A DNA stretch of 64,000 nt, taken from the NCBI GenBank assembly GCA_026874595.1, contig CM049306.1, positions 76,567,642 through 76,631,641 on the forward strand, in the 5' to 3' direction. This document shows, piece after piece, positions 23,701 to 36,401 of the stretch (position 1 is the first letter of the stretch; each line of letters starts with the position of its first letter). A model generated the notes under the pieces. That model was not told the DNA's origin. It saw only the letters and a program-made list of their open reading frames with translations, and did no database searches. Made by a program: the position numbers and the translations under genes. The DNA comes from Sipunculus nudus (lineage: Eukaryota > Annelida > Sipuncula > Golfingiida > Sipunculidae).

Positions 23701-23934
23701 TAAATATAGGTCATGCCCTCCCACCTGAAATCTGGATAGTAGCCTCGTTATCACAATTATTAGCAATTAATCAACAGACAAGCTGATATGTTTCAAGCTA
23801 GGAGCAGGAAACTTGCATGTTTGTCACAGTTTGGACATGATCTTGTGTTATAAATACCTGGTAATGATTTCATCACAGTTATGATAACCCTTCAGAACAA
23901 GCAAAATAGCCTCCCCTGATCAGTTCTCAATTTT
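20729..23934. other. Noncoding stretch
   Basis: AT-rich. The longest frame (22004-22366 plus) is a Phe/Tyr/Ile-rich translation of T-rich DNA with no domain. Around 22455-22530 the words AAGACCACTTGTCTGATAAG and AAAGACCACTCTTGAATAG form a short degenerate direct repeat of a type common in mollusc DNA. No gene recognised. Confidence 0.5.
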
Positions 23935-24330
23935 ATACACCCATCTTATGACGGGAGTATTATAGGAAACTCTCCATCCTTATGTCTGGCCTTCTGTTAA
24001 CTTTTACTGTGGCCGCAATAACTAACCTGGGCTTTTATATATTTTTCAAAACTCATCATAACTATTTACCAACAAATTATCTCGCCTGAGTTTGATTATT
24101 GGCAACATCCACACATATTTGATAAGGTCATGAGTCACCAGGCTACTTTGTGGTGTCACTGTGATAACTTGTGAAGAATATGAAGGATTTTGATCAAACT
24201 CATCAGAAATGTTAATAAATAAAATATCTCGGCAAAGTTCGATTTCCATCAAAATCTATTCATATTTAATAAGATCAGAGGTCACCAGATACAAGACCAG
24301 CGTATAATGCAAGTTTGTGGTGCTCTTGTA
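23935..24330 (+). repeat. Dispersed repeat with two internal units
   Basis: It begins TTATACACCCATCTTATG with GGGAGTATTATAGG. The words GTTAACTTTTACTGTGG, CCGCAATAACTAACC, TATTTACCAACAAATTATC and TGATAAGGTCATGAGTCACC follow, with a second copy of the unit after them. It ends GCGTATAATGCAAG then TGGTGCTCTTG. It belongs to the family of 10205-10450 and 14345-15045. Confidence 0.7.
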
Positions 24331-24589
24331 AATATTAATTATGTTATTATCATAATACCATGAACGAAAGCTAAATTTTTATATATACTAATATCTGACA
24401 CAGTTGCATGGCACATGGTCCTGTATAAATACTCTGTAATAACCCAGTAATTATTACTTCTCTGTAATAACAAGGTATGTGTACACACAGGTTAATATTT
24501 TAGCTTGCCTGGCTAATCATTTATTATATTTTTTCTTGTTATTCTGTATGTGTTATCATTTCACATAGAGTCTGAAAGCTAAAATTATA

Positions 24590-24594
24590 TATAA

Positions 24595-24627
<33 letters not shown>

Positions 24628-24628
24628 T
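24590..24628. repeat. (TA)n(CA)n microsatellite
   Basis: Alternating TA followed by about eleven CA dinucleotides. Simple repeat only. Confidence 0.9.
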
Positions 24629-25454
24629 AAAAATTCATATACAGGAGTCCACATTTTTCTGGCCTACACAAATAACACTTTAATTTTCTGACTTTTAAAT
24701 ATTCTGTTTAAAGTTCCTCATATGTCAACAAATTTTTAAACATCTGAATTTCAGCACTTCCTGACCAAATTTATCTAATTGCTGTACTAGTCCTGACTTC
24801 TCAAGGCTTTACCTCCAAGAGTGATAAAAATAAAGACCAAAACACCTTTGGGAATTTAATATGTAAAATGGATCCTAGGAGAACAGTCCTTATTGGAAGT
24901 TCTAGTGTGTGTGTATATATATATATGTATGTATAAATTATTATCATTCTTATTATTATGGGCATAATTATTACTTTTGGCATCTTTATAATCACTTCTT
25001 TAATATCATTTTTATTTTGATTATTAGTATATTATATAGTATATCTGTATTATTATTTCTTTATTATTATATTTTTATCAGTAGTAGTAGTGGTATTATG
25101 AGTATTCCTATTAAATTCCCTTTGATTATATAATTTTGGCTCAGGTTTACTCATTACTTTTGTGCCTCTGTTAAAATTGCATAGCTTTATCATGACCTAT
25201 CACTCTTGATAAGAATACATATACAAACCTCAAAATACACTCTTAAATGAGCGAGCCACACGTCTCAATATGTGGTTTAAGTAATCAAACAATGGCTGTA
25301 ATGTCATGAACTTATACAGGATAAACATACCCCATGTGAGATGGTTTTTTATATGTGTTTATATATTAAACCATTTGTACTCAAGTGTTTCAGGGGGGTG
25401 TCCTGGTTTTTGGATGACAAGTCTGGGTGTTATTATTGGAGAGTTGGTGATGTG
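24629..25454. other. Noncoding, ATT-rich
   Basis: Contains a stretch rich in ATTATT and TATTAT at about 24935-25100. No gene recognised. Confidence 0.5.
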
Positions 25455-25456
25455 TA

Positions 25457-25523
<67 letters not shown>
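25455..25523. repeat. Compound (TG)n(TA)n microsatellite
   Basis: A TG run leads directly into about 26 TA dinucleotides (25471-25523). Tyr/Ile-alternating open frames across it are simple-repeat artefacts. Confidence 0.95.
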
Positions 25524-25526
<3 letters not shown>

Positions 25527-25819
25527 GTAGAAATTTTTTTAAAGTCATAATTGATGATTGAAAAATAAAAATGTACTTTCAATATTACCTTGAAATCTGC
25601 TGTACTGGTATATACTAGTATCTTAAATATTGACCACAGTATATAGTCTGATGTGTACGTCTGTATTCATAATGATACATTAGTTCTCCAGCATATCCAA
25701 GGCTGACTTGCCATTGATTAATCAATTAAATGCCATGAATATACTATATATATATATATCTAACTGATATTCTGTTAATTGGGAAATGGGCTGTAGCTGT
25801 ATGAATTTTGAATATCAGT

Positions 25820-25847
25820 GGGGGGGGGGGGGGAGGGGGGAAGGGGG
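25820..25847 (+). repeat. G-rich tract G14-A-G6-AA-G5
   Basis: Three long G runs separated by one or two A. It can in principle form G-quadruplexes on the plus strand. Confidence 0.85.
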
Positions 25848-25849
25848 CC

Positions 25850-28794
25850 TCTTAAGCTTGGGTGTGATTTTTCGGTATATCCTTGTTTGGCTAGGGAGAG
25901 CCTTTCATGTTTTCATAATTCAATGACATTCACTTTATTGGCTTCAAGGCTGACATGGGTGTAAAATTCAATCTATTTTTGTCCCACTTAAGCCTGGTTC
26001 TGATATGCAGGCTTGCCGTTTGATTCTGGGGAAACCTAGGGACCATTCCTTAACAGAATTGTCAGTGAAGGGTGAAATATACTTCTCTTGATGTTACCCA
26101 AGTGTTTGCTCTGAGCTGGGGGTTTAACTGTAACATGAGTGAGATGTGTGTGCATGACGCTATATTTTATTCATGGCCAATGAAGTGTGGGAGTCTAAAA
26201 ACCATCCCCCCAACTGAACGCTTCACCTTGAAAGGTCTTGTTAGATTTGTTTGCATGAACAGAAATGCTGTAACAATTGATGTTTACTTCAGAATCACGC
26301 CACACTTGACCTGTTTATTATGCAAACTGGTGTAATAATTAAGTTTCCAAACAGATGTGAAAATAGAATAGGAATTTACTTTCTCACTCCATAGGAGGCC
26401 AATTTAATCACCATGTTATGATATAGGAAAACTGTCACTGGGGTGTTTAAGGACATGTGTAAATGCATGCTTTGGTTTCCAATAGATTAAACACCCATGT
26501 TCTCACTCATTATATGTTTATTAAAAGACTAAAGTACATTTAGGTGAACATGACAAAGGCCTTTAATAGTGGGAGTAATTTTAATTACAACCTAAGTGTA
26601 AATCACAAGATAGCACTCACTGGAGTGCAAACCTATGCAAAAGAAAAAAAATATTTAATCAGGCCCTGCCCTCTTTATCTAGATTTCACTGACCGCAAAA
26701 TTTGTGGGTTGAACCCTGGCCCATATCCAACTTTTCCCCAAATATAAGTGAAAAAAAATCAGTACAGTATTTTATATGTAACTGTTAAATAAACAAACAA
26801 ATGTCCAATCAACAAACCATCACACAAACATACAAACAGGGTAGAAACTTTACCTCCTTGACAAAGATAACTGTATCTATAGAGTATTGGTGATATGAAG
26901 TATTTATCCAGCAGAATAAAAAACAGTTTCATCTATATGAAATTTTGCATGTATTATAACCCCTGCTTACATGCACACATGTTATATTGTCATAACACTT
27001 TAACTGGATGCATGGCATAGTATAGTCGGGGTAAGGCACTAGGGGTCTGGAATTAAAAGCATGAATTTAAAATTAGAGAGGTTATGTGAATTAATGTTGG
27101 AAAACTCATGGTTTCTTGAGTACCTGTTCATCTTTATGATCAAAGTTAATATAACTTATATATAAATACAAGTATTTGTTTATTTTCAATACACAAATTA
27201 TATTATAATTTTTCTTTGGTTCTGTTAAGAGGCAGAAAAAAAATCAGTTCAGATCAATAACATTAACTGTATGAGTGTTTGCTCAGGTTTTTGTTACCTG
27301 CTTTGGATTGGCCAGCCTGGGTGATTTGAGGGTAGAAATTCCATATTGGATAGAGTTCATCCCTTATTCATTATATGAAAAGGGAAAACAGGTAAAATAA
27401 TACATAAATCCACCATACTTCAACATATTAAGATATATTTACCGGTACACTCAGGATTGGCTGACCTGGACAACTTTAGGGTAATAGGTCTGCATTGACC
27501 AACTTGATTAAAGATACATTTAGAGTCATAATAGAGGGAAAAGGGGAATTGATGTTGACAAGAAATAAAAAATAAATTCTGTTCCATTAATATTGACTTC
27601 CTGGATTCTTTTGTATCTTAGTGAAAACACTGACGGATAGACTGGTAAACATGTTTATCGTTACAGCCTGGCTGGTGGGTGTATAAACATTAGAACATAA
27701 TAAGAAGATCCATACTTTTTTACCACCATGTTCTTTACCCAGTGGAGGAAGTATATACACTTATATTTATATGTTTACTTATATATTGTTATCAGGAAAG
27801 CATGTGTGCCAAGGTCATGTTCCTCATTTTATACATTATTTATTTGAGGATTTACTTTGTTGAAACAAGTTTTTTTAAGCTCTAATAACTGTAAACAAAA
27901 AGCGAAAGCTCTCATATCACTGGATCTTTTGTTCCCCGTAATATCCAATAATTCAGGATAAATCTGAAATTGACAATATGTGCAAGGTCAAGGTCAGGAT
28001 TATACTCGTTATACTAATTGTAATATATCCACCTGTTTACAGAGTAATTTTAATGACTGACATAACTGACAGATTTTTTTCTTTGTTACATCTTGTGCGT
28101 GGGTGTGTGACTGTGTAAATATTGTGATGTCAGGAAATGTGTATTGATACTTATTGTGCTGTTTTCTTTGTATTATTTTATTTTTCTTAATAAATCTATT
28201 CTGCGGTGAATCATATAAATTTCAAATACTATCATGTAAAATGAAACAACAGGTGTGTTATTTTTTTCAGACAGCTAACTTGGCAAAGTAAAAGCACTTA
28301 ATGGACCATATCTGTACTCATAACAGCAATTTAAATACATGTTTACTTAACTGTTAACTGATCACCTCCCACCAAGACTGCAGTAAACAATGGAAGCAAA
28401 CAGTCTTATTAGAGTTAATAAATTCAAATTATTTTTTAAATACTTATTTGCTGAGGAGAACTTCATTTTTTATGTTATATTAACACCAGCTGCCACTGGT
28501 TCCTCCAGGACAAACCAACCCTGTTCATCATACAGTCTGCCATCTCCAGTACCATCAACATCTCTAATTAGACCTGGGCTCAAAATGATTTTTACCAGAA
28601 AGAATAGTTGCCTGATGATCTTGTTGTTCAAGATAGGATGGGAGTCAAACCTTGGCTGATACCACCTGTGACCGTCAGATTAAAACCCCCCTGGACTCAT
28701 ATTTCAGTTTAGTTTAAAAAATTATCAGAAATATTGATACAGAAAAAGGATATCACAATACTGAAAATTTGGCTGGCTGTACCATAATGTCACT
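25850..28794. other. Noncoding stretch
   Basis: AT-rich, with short open frames only (for example 26072-26335, 28390-28659) that match nothing known. No RNA gene or element termini seen. Confidence 0.5.
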
Positions 28795-29075
28795 GGGGCC
28801 AATACAGGATTTCAGAGAGGGGAAGGGGGGGGGGGGGGGGTTCGGGGATGCAAAGGGGAGATTATGGCTGTGGGCACCTCCTCCCATATAGTGTAGCAAC
28901 TTTATTTTTTAATTTAGGTGGTAATTACTCAGTCTGGAGGTGTTTCAAAAGCATCCTGATGCAGAACCAGGCTCTGTTAATCAGTATTAAGAGGTTTTTC
29001 CAATTCCAAGATTTTTTTGGTTGAAACAGAGGAGGGGCGTGAACCCCGTGTCCGCCCTCTAAATTTGCCCCTGTA
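28795..29075. mobile_element. Possible degenerate MITE around a G16 tract
   Basis: GGGGCCAATACAGGATTTC near the left and AAATTTGCCCCTGTAA at the right are weakly inverted, recalling the GATCCAGG/GCCCCTG ends of the element at 4316. A G16 run lies at 28825-28840. No target duplication was found, so this is tentative. Confidence 0.25.
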
Positions 29076-29260
29076 ATAAATTGATAATATCGCACACACC
29101 TGCAGATTGATTATTAGATCTAGAAATAACTTTGTCTCATCAGTCAAAATATTGGTCAGACATAGTGATTATAAATGTGCCCCTCTGTCCGTCCTGTATC
29201 TGGCTCATTGCTTCAGCAAAGCTTGGCTGGTTGGTTGATTTCAAATTAAGGTACAACAAG

Positions 29261-29541
29261 CCAAGATCACAGTTTGAGGCCGAGGTCACAGTCTGAAGCA
29301 GAGGTCACAGTCTGAAGCCGTGGTCATAGTCTAAAGCTGTGGTCACAGTCTGAAGCTGAGGTCACAGTATGAAGCCGAGATCAGTCTGAAGCTGAGGTCA
29401 CAGTCTGAAGCTGAGGTCACAGTCTGAAGCTGTGGTCACAGTCTGAAGCTGAGGTCACAGTCTGAAGCTGAGGTCACAGTCTGAAGCTGAGGTCACAGTC
29501 TGAAGCCCAGGTCACAGTCTGAAGCCCAGGTCACAGTCTGA
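29261..29541 (+). repeat. 19-bp tandem array, 15 units with AGGTCA half-sites
   Basis: The consensus unit is GAGGTCACAGTCTGAAGCT. Fifteen units can be counted, one of them 17 bp long after losing 2 bp. Ten contain AGGTCA and three TGGTCA, the half-site recognised by nuclear receptors, at a constant 19-bp step. The edge unit (AAGATCACAGTTTGAGG) is diverged and the interior is homogeneous, the usual pattern of an unequal-exchange array. The plus strand of the unit has stops in places and no protein is implied. Confidence 0.95.
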
Positions 29542-29544
29542 TTA

Positions 29545-31470
29545 GTGCAAGGGAGCAGGTTCAGAAGAAATCCAGACAACCTAATATTTTGACTGACTCT
29601 TGTTTACCCAGAAACTCCAGGATAGTTGGGTTGGCATCGCTAAAATTTGGACCAGTCTTAATACAGATGATGGGTTCAGCCTGATCATATCCTCCCCATG
29701 AGGATGACAAAACAATCACGCTGGATGGCCCAATCAGCAATTTGTGTCAAATCTCATGGTTTAATAAGTCCGGCAGTGTGACCCCAGGAAGCTGGCTCGT
29801 CTCGTCATCAGACGAAAATACCTGTTTTACCTATGTTTTGTGCATCTCATGAATATCTCAGCGGGAGTCCTGATAGAAATTAGAGAAATCTCTTCTGTTC
29901 TCTGAACTGAGTGACAACTGTAACAAATCTCACTAATGGACCTGGCAAAAACATAGGAGAAATTTGCATAAAATCGTTATATAAAATCAGTCACCTTGCC
30001 GCTTCCTTTGATAATATTTGATTACAAATACAGGCAGGCACTTTTGTCAGCACATGTAGTATAAACGGTTTTTATTTTCTACTCTGTCTGTTGTAGTGAA
30101 GACCAGACAATGATGAAATTGACTGTAGTATGTAATATGATGCTTGCATGCTAAGCTTGTACCTAATTACTCCTATTAATTATTAACATGAAATCAATAA
30201 AAGTCCACGCAACAAACGGGGCCCTCCACATCTACAAAGATCGGAAATGTGACACAAACACCAATCACTTAGCTGAGAAGCGTGTTCAATACAAACCTGT
30301 TCTGTCGTTTCATGCTATATTAAAATGTGAACCATCAGTTAACACGGTTGCGGGCCAAATGGAGCATTATATAATTGATCTGCTGGAGTTAAAACATTGA
30401 TCCAGTTTAATCAAAACCAGCTGAACTGAATCAATGTTTTTCTTCATGTTATTTTTGCCATGAACCTTAAATGCATCAGCGGGCATTGCACTCATACATC
30501 AGTTGTACGTGTGTGCATATAAATGTGCATGTTTTTCTGTTTCATTAGCATTCAGCTGTGTTATGAACGTGTGCATATTCACTTACAGATACATACACAT
30601 CAAGTTTCTTCCCCTCTAATATATACCTTTGCGGAGGTTGGTTTTCACCTATGTTGGTTTCTTGGTTAGCAGGATTATGCAAAACTATCACTATGAACTT
30701 GCAGACAGATTGGACAAGAGCCAGGGAAGACTCCATTAAATTTAAAGTTGGAGTAAAGGTTGGAGCATATTCTTTTGGAATATCATCATTTGTAAGAGCA
30801 ACAAGGAAAAAGTGTCAGTATAACAATTAGTGGCAGGTACCAGTCTAAGTCTAACCCAGCTAATATTAACTATATCCTGGAGCTGAGAGAAGTCAATTAT
30901 TGAAACTCCAGTCTACTTTCAGCAAAAATTCAACCTGGCAATTTTTGTGGTGTTGAATTGTGTATGGAGATCTCTAGAGCTGTAAAAGGCTGAGTCAGCT
31001 GATTCATTATGTACTGAACACTGAAGCTGTGTGTCCATGCGTGTGTATGTGTTTGTGCAAATATGCATGCCAAATTAGCTGAGTTTCCATGTGCGTGTAC
31101 ATGCGTGAACTGGCAGACATATATATATTAGTACAGTGGATCTAGCAGGTCTTATAAAAAATGATGGTGCAGTGACGCCTCCAAATCCCAGAGTTTATGC
31201 AGACCCTATGCATGGTAATTGCCCCTGCGGCAATTTTCAGGCATATATTTTAGGTACATTCGCTGACGGACACACCAAAACCAGCACATGCAGTTACAAA
31301 TTATTTTCATGCATATATACATTTACATGCACACAGCCTACAATGCTTATTGTTAAAACTTTAGTGATATACCTAAACAATATACAATATACCTCTATCC
31401 CCACTGTGTCTAGGCTGAAGCAATCACAGACAGGTATTGATATAAGCAGCCAACTATTTTTGTATGAATT
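29545..31470. other. Noncoding stretch
   Basis: No recognised gene. Small open frames at 30188-30400 and 31136-31474 on the plus strand lack homology that I can recognise. Ends at the TTAA foldback element. Confidence 0.5.
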
Positions 31471-31877
31471 TTAAAGGGACCTACTGACATACCCACTGGG
31501 TCAATTACACATAAAATATTGCATCTTCTCCTTAAAATATTATGATATCTGCATATATTTCATTCTGGAACCCTTTGAACAGTCCTATACACGAGTGGGA
31601 AAATGCTTTCAATGGGCACAACCAGGGGTGCATATCATAAACATAAAATCAAGATTTATGAGGTTTCACAGTAAGGCCTTTATGTGGCATCAGCGCCATG
31701 TTTATGTTTTGCACCACTGATAGTGCCTGATGCAAGCTTATTTCCAAATCATGTAGCGGAGTGAGCTCAAGTTTTCAAATGAATTATGTGCATGCAGGGA
31801 GCATGGTATTTCAAGAAGAATACACTATATTGCATGTTAATAAAAACGTACCTGTTATGTGAATATATCCCCTTTAA
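31471..31877. mobile_element. TTAA-flanked foldback MITE, about 400 bp
   Basis: TTAA lies at both ends (31471-31474 and 31874-31877), followed inward by AGGGACC on the left and, read from the other strand, AGGGGAT on the right. The two arms of about 200 bp are imperfect inverted copies: GGGCACAACCAGGGGTGC and ATCATAAACATAAAA in the left arm mirror CATGTTTATGTTTTGCACC and ACTGATAGTGCCTGATGC in the right arm. A TTAA target is typical of piggyBac-type elements, but no transposase is present. Diverged single-arm relatives lie at 439-505 and 12850-13045. Confidence 0.7.
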
Positions 31878-33430
31878 AAAATTAAGCTTTGTTCTTTAAT
31901 CAAATTAAAGTCAAACATACTTACTGCAAATTAAGAAATTTAATTTCAGTTTTCTTTAAATTACCCACATTCTATGGGTTTTGTATTTTTACATAATCCT
32001 AAAACTTGACACAACATAACCAATGACAGACAAACATATCACATGGAATTGATGTTAACTGCTGCAAATACAAAAGTGTCAGAGACACTAGTTTCATATC
32101 AAGATGTTCCGGATTTACTAACTGTTTATAATAAGATGTACATAATTAAGCATTAACATGTAAGGGTTTGTCATATTTCAAGTATTTTTCATATTATGTT
32201 TCTATATTGGCAGTTTCATTATCTATTAAGTCTGTAATAACAGCAGTATTATTCTATTGTGCTTGGATTACTGGGCAAATACTGGTTCACAGGTGCACAG
32301 AGCTGTATTAACAGGATTTACATTGAACTATTTCTGGTACAGCCCATGTATTTAGCACAATTACATGTCTAAGTCACAATGGTTGCAGTCACTGATTTTC
32401 AAACAGGTAGTTTATGGGCGACATCATAAAACCTGTATTTCAAACATTTTGTGTTGAACATGTGACACCCGGACTGAACATTGACAGTGACACAAAAGGG
32501 ACCTTCCTCGATCATAAAAGTATTATGACATTCAAGGAACTGCAAGCACATTTGTTTATCGTGTACGTCTCTGTAAGAGCTGGAAATGCTGTTAATAATA
32601 TATAGGTGAATCCTTCATCAGGCCCCAGGGAGAAGCAGCCCAGATTAGTGGTGTCGTTTTCTTTCTCGGCTATGAGAGGAGTCCATCCTCATTACTGAGA
32701 AAATTGATTTTCCTCCACACCACATGCATGTTGTACCCACTCTAATACGCATTACCAACCTTGGCAATAGGTGTAATTGTAACCAGTACACTTGTATGAT
32801 TTTCTCCTGTTCTCGTACCTGTAATTGGACAAAATAAGACTAGGGTTTTCTTTGATTTTGGTCAAATAATAAAAGCTTTTCATGATTGGGGTGACATAAA
32901 AGATGCTTTTCATTTCATTCTAGGTAGGAGATTAAAAAAGAAAGAGTGAAAATAACCGTTTTTTCTCCTAGGCCAGTGGGTCACATTAAATGCAGCGCTG
33001 GTAATTGGGGATGAGGGAATACAATGTCTAACATTAACTTCTTCATAATCCAGTTTCTGGGGCAGCTAAGATTTTTTACCCGACCCATTGATGCAATGTG
33101 TGCTGTTGTTAGCTTCAAAGACATCCTGACCTGTCTAGATGTGCATGGCACAAGTCACCCTACTTAAAAGAACCTTAAAGAACAGAGTTTAAATCAAGCA
33201 CTTAACACCTGTGGGGGTTATTTTGGCAAACATTACAATATTCAATATATTGAGGTGTTCAGTTGTAATCTCAGAGTTAATATGGGCCACTGGTACAGAC
33301 TGGCAGGATCACTTTCACTTGAAGGCATATGTGCAGTTTAAAGTGTGTATGTGTTTGGGGGTCCCCATAAGGATCCCTACAAGGTGAATGCTTGCATTCT
33401 GTGGAATACACATTACTAGTTCTGTATTTT
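31878..33430. other. Noncoding stretch
   Basis: AT-rich with stops in all frames. No gene or repeat termini recognised. Confidence 0.5.
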
Positions 33431-33433
33431 TTT

Positions 33434-34006
33434 TTAACATTTAACTTTTGCTGCCACCATTATTATTTGCTCATATAATACCACACAGAAACAGACAACA
33501 CACAGAAAATATTTACTGATATTTTGACACGAGAGAGAAGAGGAAGACAAGATTATGTGAAATAAAATTTTATTTTTCATTTTTCGAGAACGAACAATAA
33601 CATTAATACATACTGTATATACAATCATCAAGTATGCCGAGGAGCACAGACCTGGTTCAGGCAAGTGGTACTGGAATTTTAAAACCTTAGTACATAACAA
33701 GACCACCAACCATTCTGCACTGCTAAACCACTGTGCCAAAAATATCAGCCCACATCTCACTGCTTCCAGCCAGTGATAGCTGACCATATCCATTGGGGCA
33801 TAAAAAACATATTCCATTTTATACACAAATTCAAAGAAGCCTAAAATATAACATGCATAGGGTGTCCATTGATTCGTACCAGGCCTGGATAAGCCTTGAA
33901 AAAATAGACCATGATGCACTTCTTGAGTATGTCTGCAGCATGGCATCCACCCCCTGTAACTGGCACGCACCCCGACTGGACAGAGACTCGTTTGATATTT
34001 TGACAA
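33434..34006 (-). other. Long unrecognised open frame, 190 codons, doubtful
   Basis: Apart from the minisatellite artefact this is the longest uninterrupted frame in the window. The translation is rich in Cys, Leu, Val, Ile and Phe, contains several hydrophobic stretches and ends in a Lys-poor tail. I recognise no family. It overlaps a 100-codon frame on the plus strand (33793-34095), so at most one can be real. Local base composition is less AT-rich than the flanks, which lengthens chance frames. An alternative is exonic but noncoding RNA. A minus-strand AATAAA near 33568 lies just inside the frame's 3' end. No function is proposed. Confidence 0.12.
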
Positions 34007-34058
34007 GTGGTAGTATATTAATAAAGGTTGGACCTCTACATGTTACCATAGATCTTCA

Positions 34059-34081
34059 TTTTCATCATCATCATCATCATC
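34059..34081. repeat. (TCA)n microsatellite
   Basis: About seven TCA triplets. The minus strand reads as a run of Asp codons and the plus strand as a run of His codons, both simple-repeat effects. Confidence 0.85.
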
Positions 34082-34099
34082 AACGTCAATGGTGAATAA

Positions 34100-36400
34100 A
34101 GAACCACCATTCTATACACATCAGCGTTAGCCATTTTCTCAACTAGAAACCTACAACATTTAAAACCTGTACAACTGACAATGTACAAATTTCACATTAA
34201 AATACTTTTTTTCGTGTCTGAAGCAAGCTTTTCCATGGCAGAGTACAGGTGCAAGTTTATACAGCCAAAATCTACAGCAACAATAAAATCAATGGAAGTG
34301 AGACAATTGTATACTTAATAAAGATTAAAATGGCTCACTGGTATACCTTAAGGAATAACACTGAACTACAGCCACACGCAAAATTGTTTAAAAACTAACA
34401 AGATGGAAACCCACATATAAAATGGACAGTTCTTTGACAGAATGGTCAGGTAAGGAATTAGAATATCACCGTCCGACCAAGCACAAAGTGATGTGACTGC
34501 TAATACTCCCCTCCATCTTTAATATTGCTGCATCCTGACAAAAACATCCACAGGCAAAAAATGCCACAGGGCAAACCCCTACTAGCCATACATGTTTCAA
34601 GACATGGTTGTAATATAAACCCCTGCCCCAACAGTCGCTTGTCACAGTAGTCAAAGCATAACAGCCATCTTTCAAGTTAAAATGGTCAACCATGACGTGA
34701 GCAGTGACTTTTTGTCCAGGAACACCTGTGTGCTGCGATTTTCTCCTCCGCTGACAATCAGTCATGGATTCCAACATCACAACTTCATAGGAACTAGTAA
34801 AGAACTTACATAACCTACAAGTTTGGCAACCATGGTCTGAGACCCTTTTATAATAAAAGTTCTTGGTTTCCCAACCCACCAAACTGATGTGTTATTTTTT
34901 TATTTAATTATTTTGCCATGCACATTTGAATGTAGTTCTCACGCCTGTAGCACCATAGAAATCCCTGATTATACACTACTTTGTTTAATAAATCAGTACT
35001 CTTAAAGCAGCAGAAAAAAAAGTCATGTCTGACTTTTGACAATCCTTCAAAGCATTTTAGCCATATGGAAATCTGACCAGGATTGGGACAACCAGTATAT
35101 CATTAATTACTCTGGGGCTTAACATGGTTAGTATGTGAAAGGTCAACCATTATGTTTCACATTCTCTGAACTGTCTTATTCTGAAACAAACTTCAGAATT
35201 AACTTAATTGAAAGTACAGTCCTGTTGTATATAATACAACAAGCACTGAAATGAAAAATGTTATGTTTAACATCGCAGAGGATGACTTGAAAATAATGGC
35301 AATAATAGTTTAGTCTTCCTATCTGATATGGTACCTGCCCTGCCACATATCCAGAGAATGAGTCTGATATTAGTTCAGACAAAATGTAACATAATGGATA
35401 AACAAGGGACCTATGGGTCACTATGCTCAGCTGACGTTAACCTTGAAGGTAAAAATCTAAATAATATCTAATGGAGATAAAGTGTAAGAGGAAGAGGTAA
35501 TAAAGGCCATGGTTGGTTTATATGATTGGTTTGTATTGATGAGCAAGAAATTGTTGCAAAAAATATTTTGTGACCTGACCATGTGTTTCCTAATGTTGAA
35601 ACTAAAGCATGTGAGCAGTTTGTGAACAAATGATCTGTACTATTACCATGATCATTAATTGGTTTTTTGATTAACTGTTGACATTTCAGTAGTTTACACA
35701 TTTGTTCAATTGAATCTATTTTTTTGTATAATATATATTATTAAATATATATGTATTTTTTTATAAAATGTATACAGTTGAAATATAGCTAATTAACAAC
35801 ATAAAACAGGGCAAACAAAGCCTGATCTCAAATTCTGCTGAGGCAGGAAAATAATGAACAAATGTTTGTATTAAATCATGATTTTTTTATCACATCAATT
35901 ATTTTCTAATTTAAGTTTATATTTCTATACATTTCCAATTTAACATATATATCTGAATATAAAAGTTGATTCATAATTCTCAATTGCATCATCATAAATC
36001 TCAATCTTGTCAGATAACACCACATCATGCATACAAATGTTTATTTATTTTTTACCACAAAAATATATCTTTTAAATCTGCAAAACAATTAATATCTAAA
36101 AATAATACTTAATTTAGATTTCACAATTTTTAATTGTGTCTTTATTTATCCATAATGTGCTTCATATTTTATAATAATTTAAGCATACTGATGGGTTCAT
36201 TTATATTTGTTGAAATCATTTAAAAGAAAATTGATTTCTTTAAAAATGCTACATTACACAACATTGCATCTTCTGGATTACACCTTGAATTATTTTTTCA
36301 AGGAAAGTTTTTGCATATCGGAGTGGAAACAGCATTACAATTAAGGAGATACAGTGAAAACAATAACAATTACTGCTTAACACTTGGTGGGTTGGGTTTG
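34100..36400. other. Noncoding stretch
   Basis: A 138-codon minus-strand frame at 34466-34882 has scattered Cys and no recognisable domain. The sequence beyond 35700 is very AT-rich. At about 35403-35435 it holds AACAAGGGACCTATGGGTCA, a reverse-orientation copy of the TGACCCATGGGTCA repeat (also at 56640-56675). Confidence 0.45.
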
Positions 36401-36401
36401 C

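Noticed and set aside
25306-25550. Open frames with Tyr/Ile alternation
   Set aside because: They are the translation of a (TG)n(TA)n microsatellite.
29261-29541. CRISPR-like array
   Set aside because: The 19-bp units are directly contiguous with no spacers and the genome is animal. It is a minisatellite.
33995-34125. Acidic Asp-run frame on the minus strand flanked by AG and GT, as a possible exon
   Set aside because: The acidic run comes from a TCA microsatellite, and the upstream acceptor lacks a pyrimidine tract.
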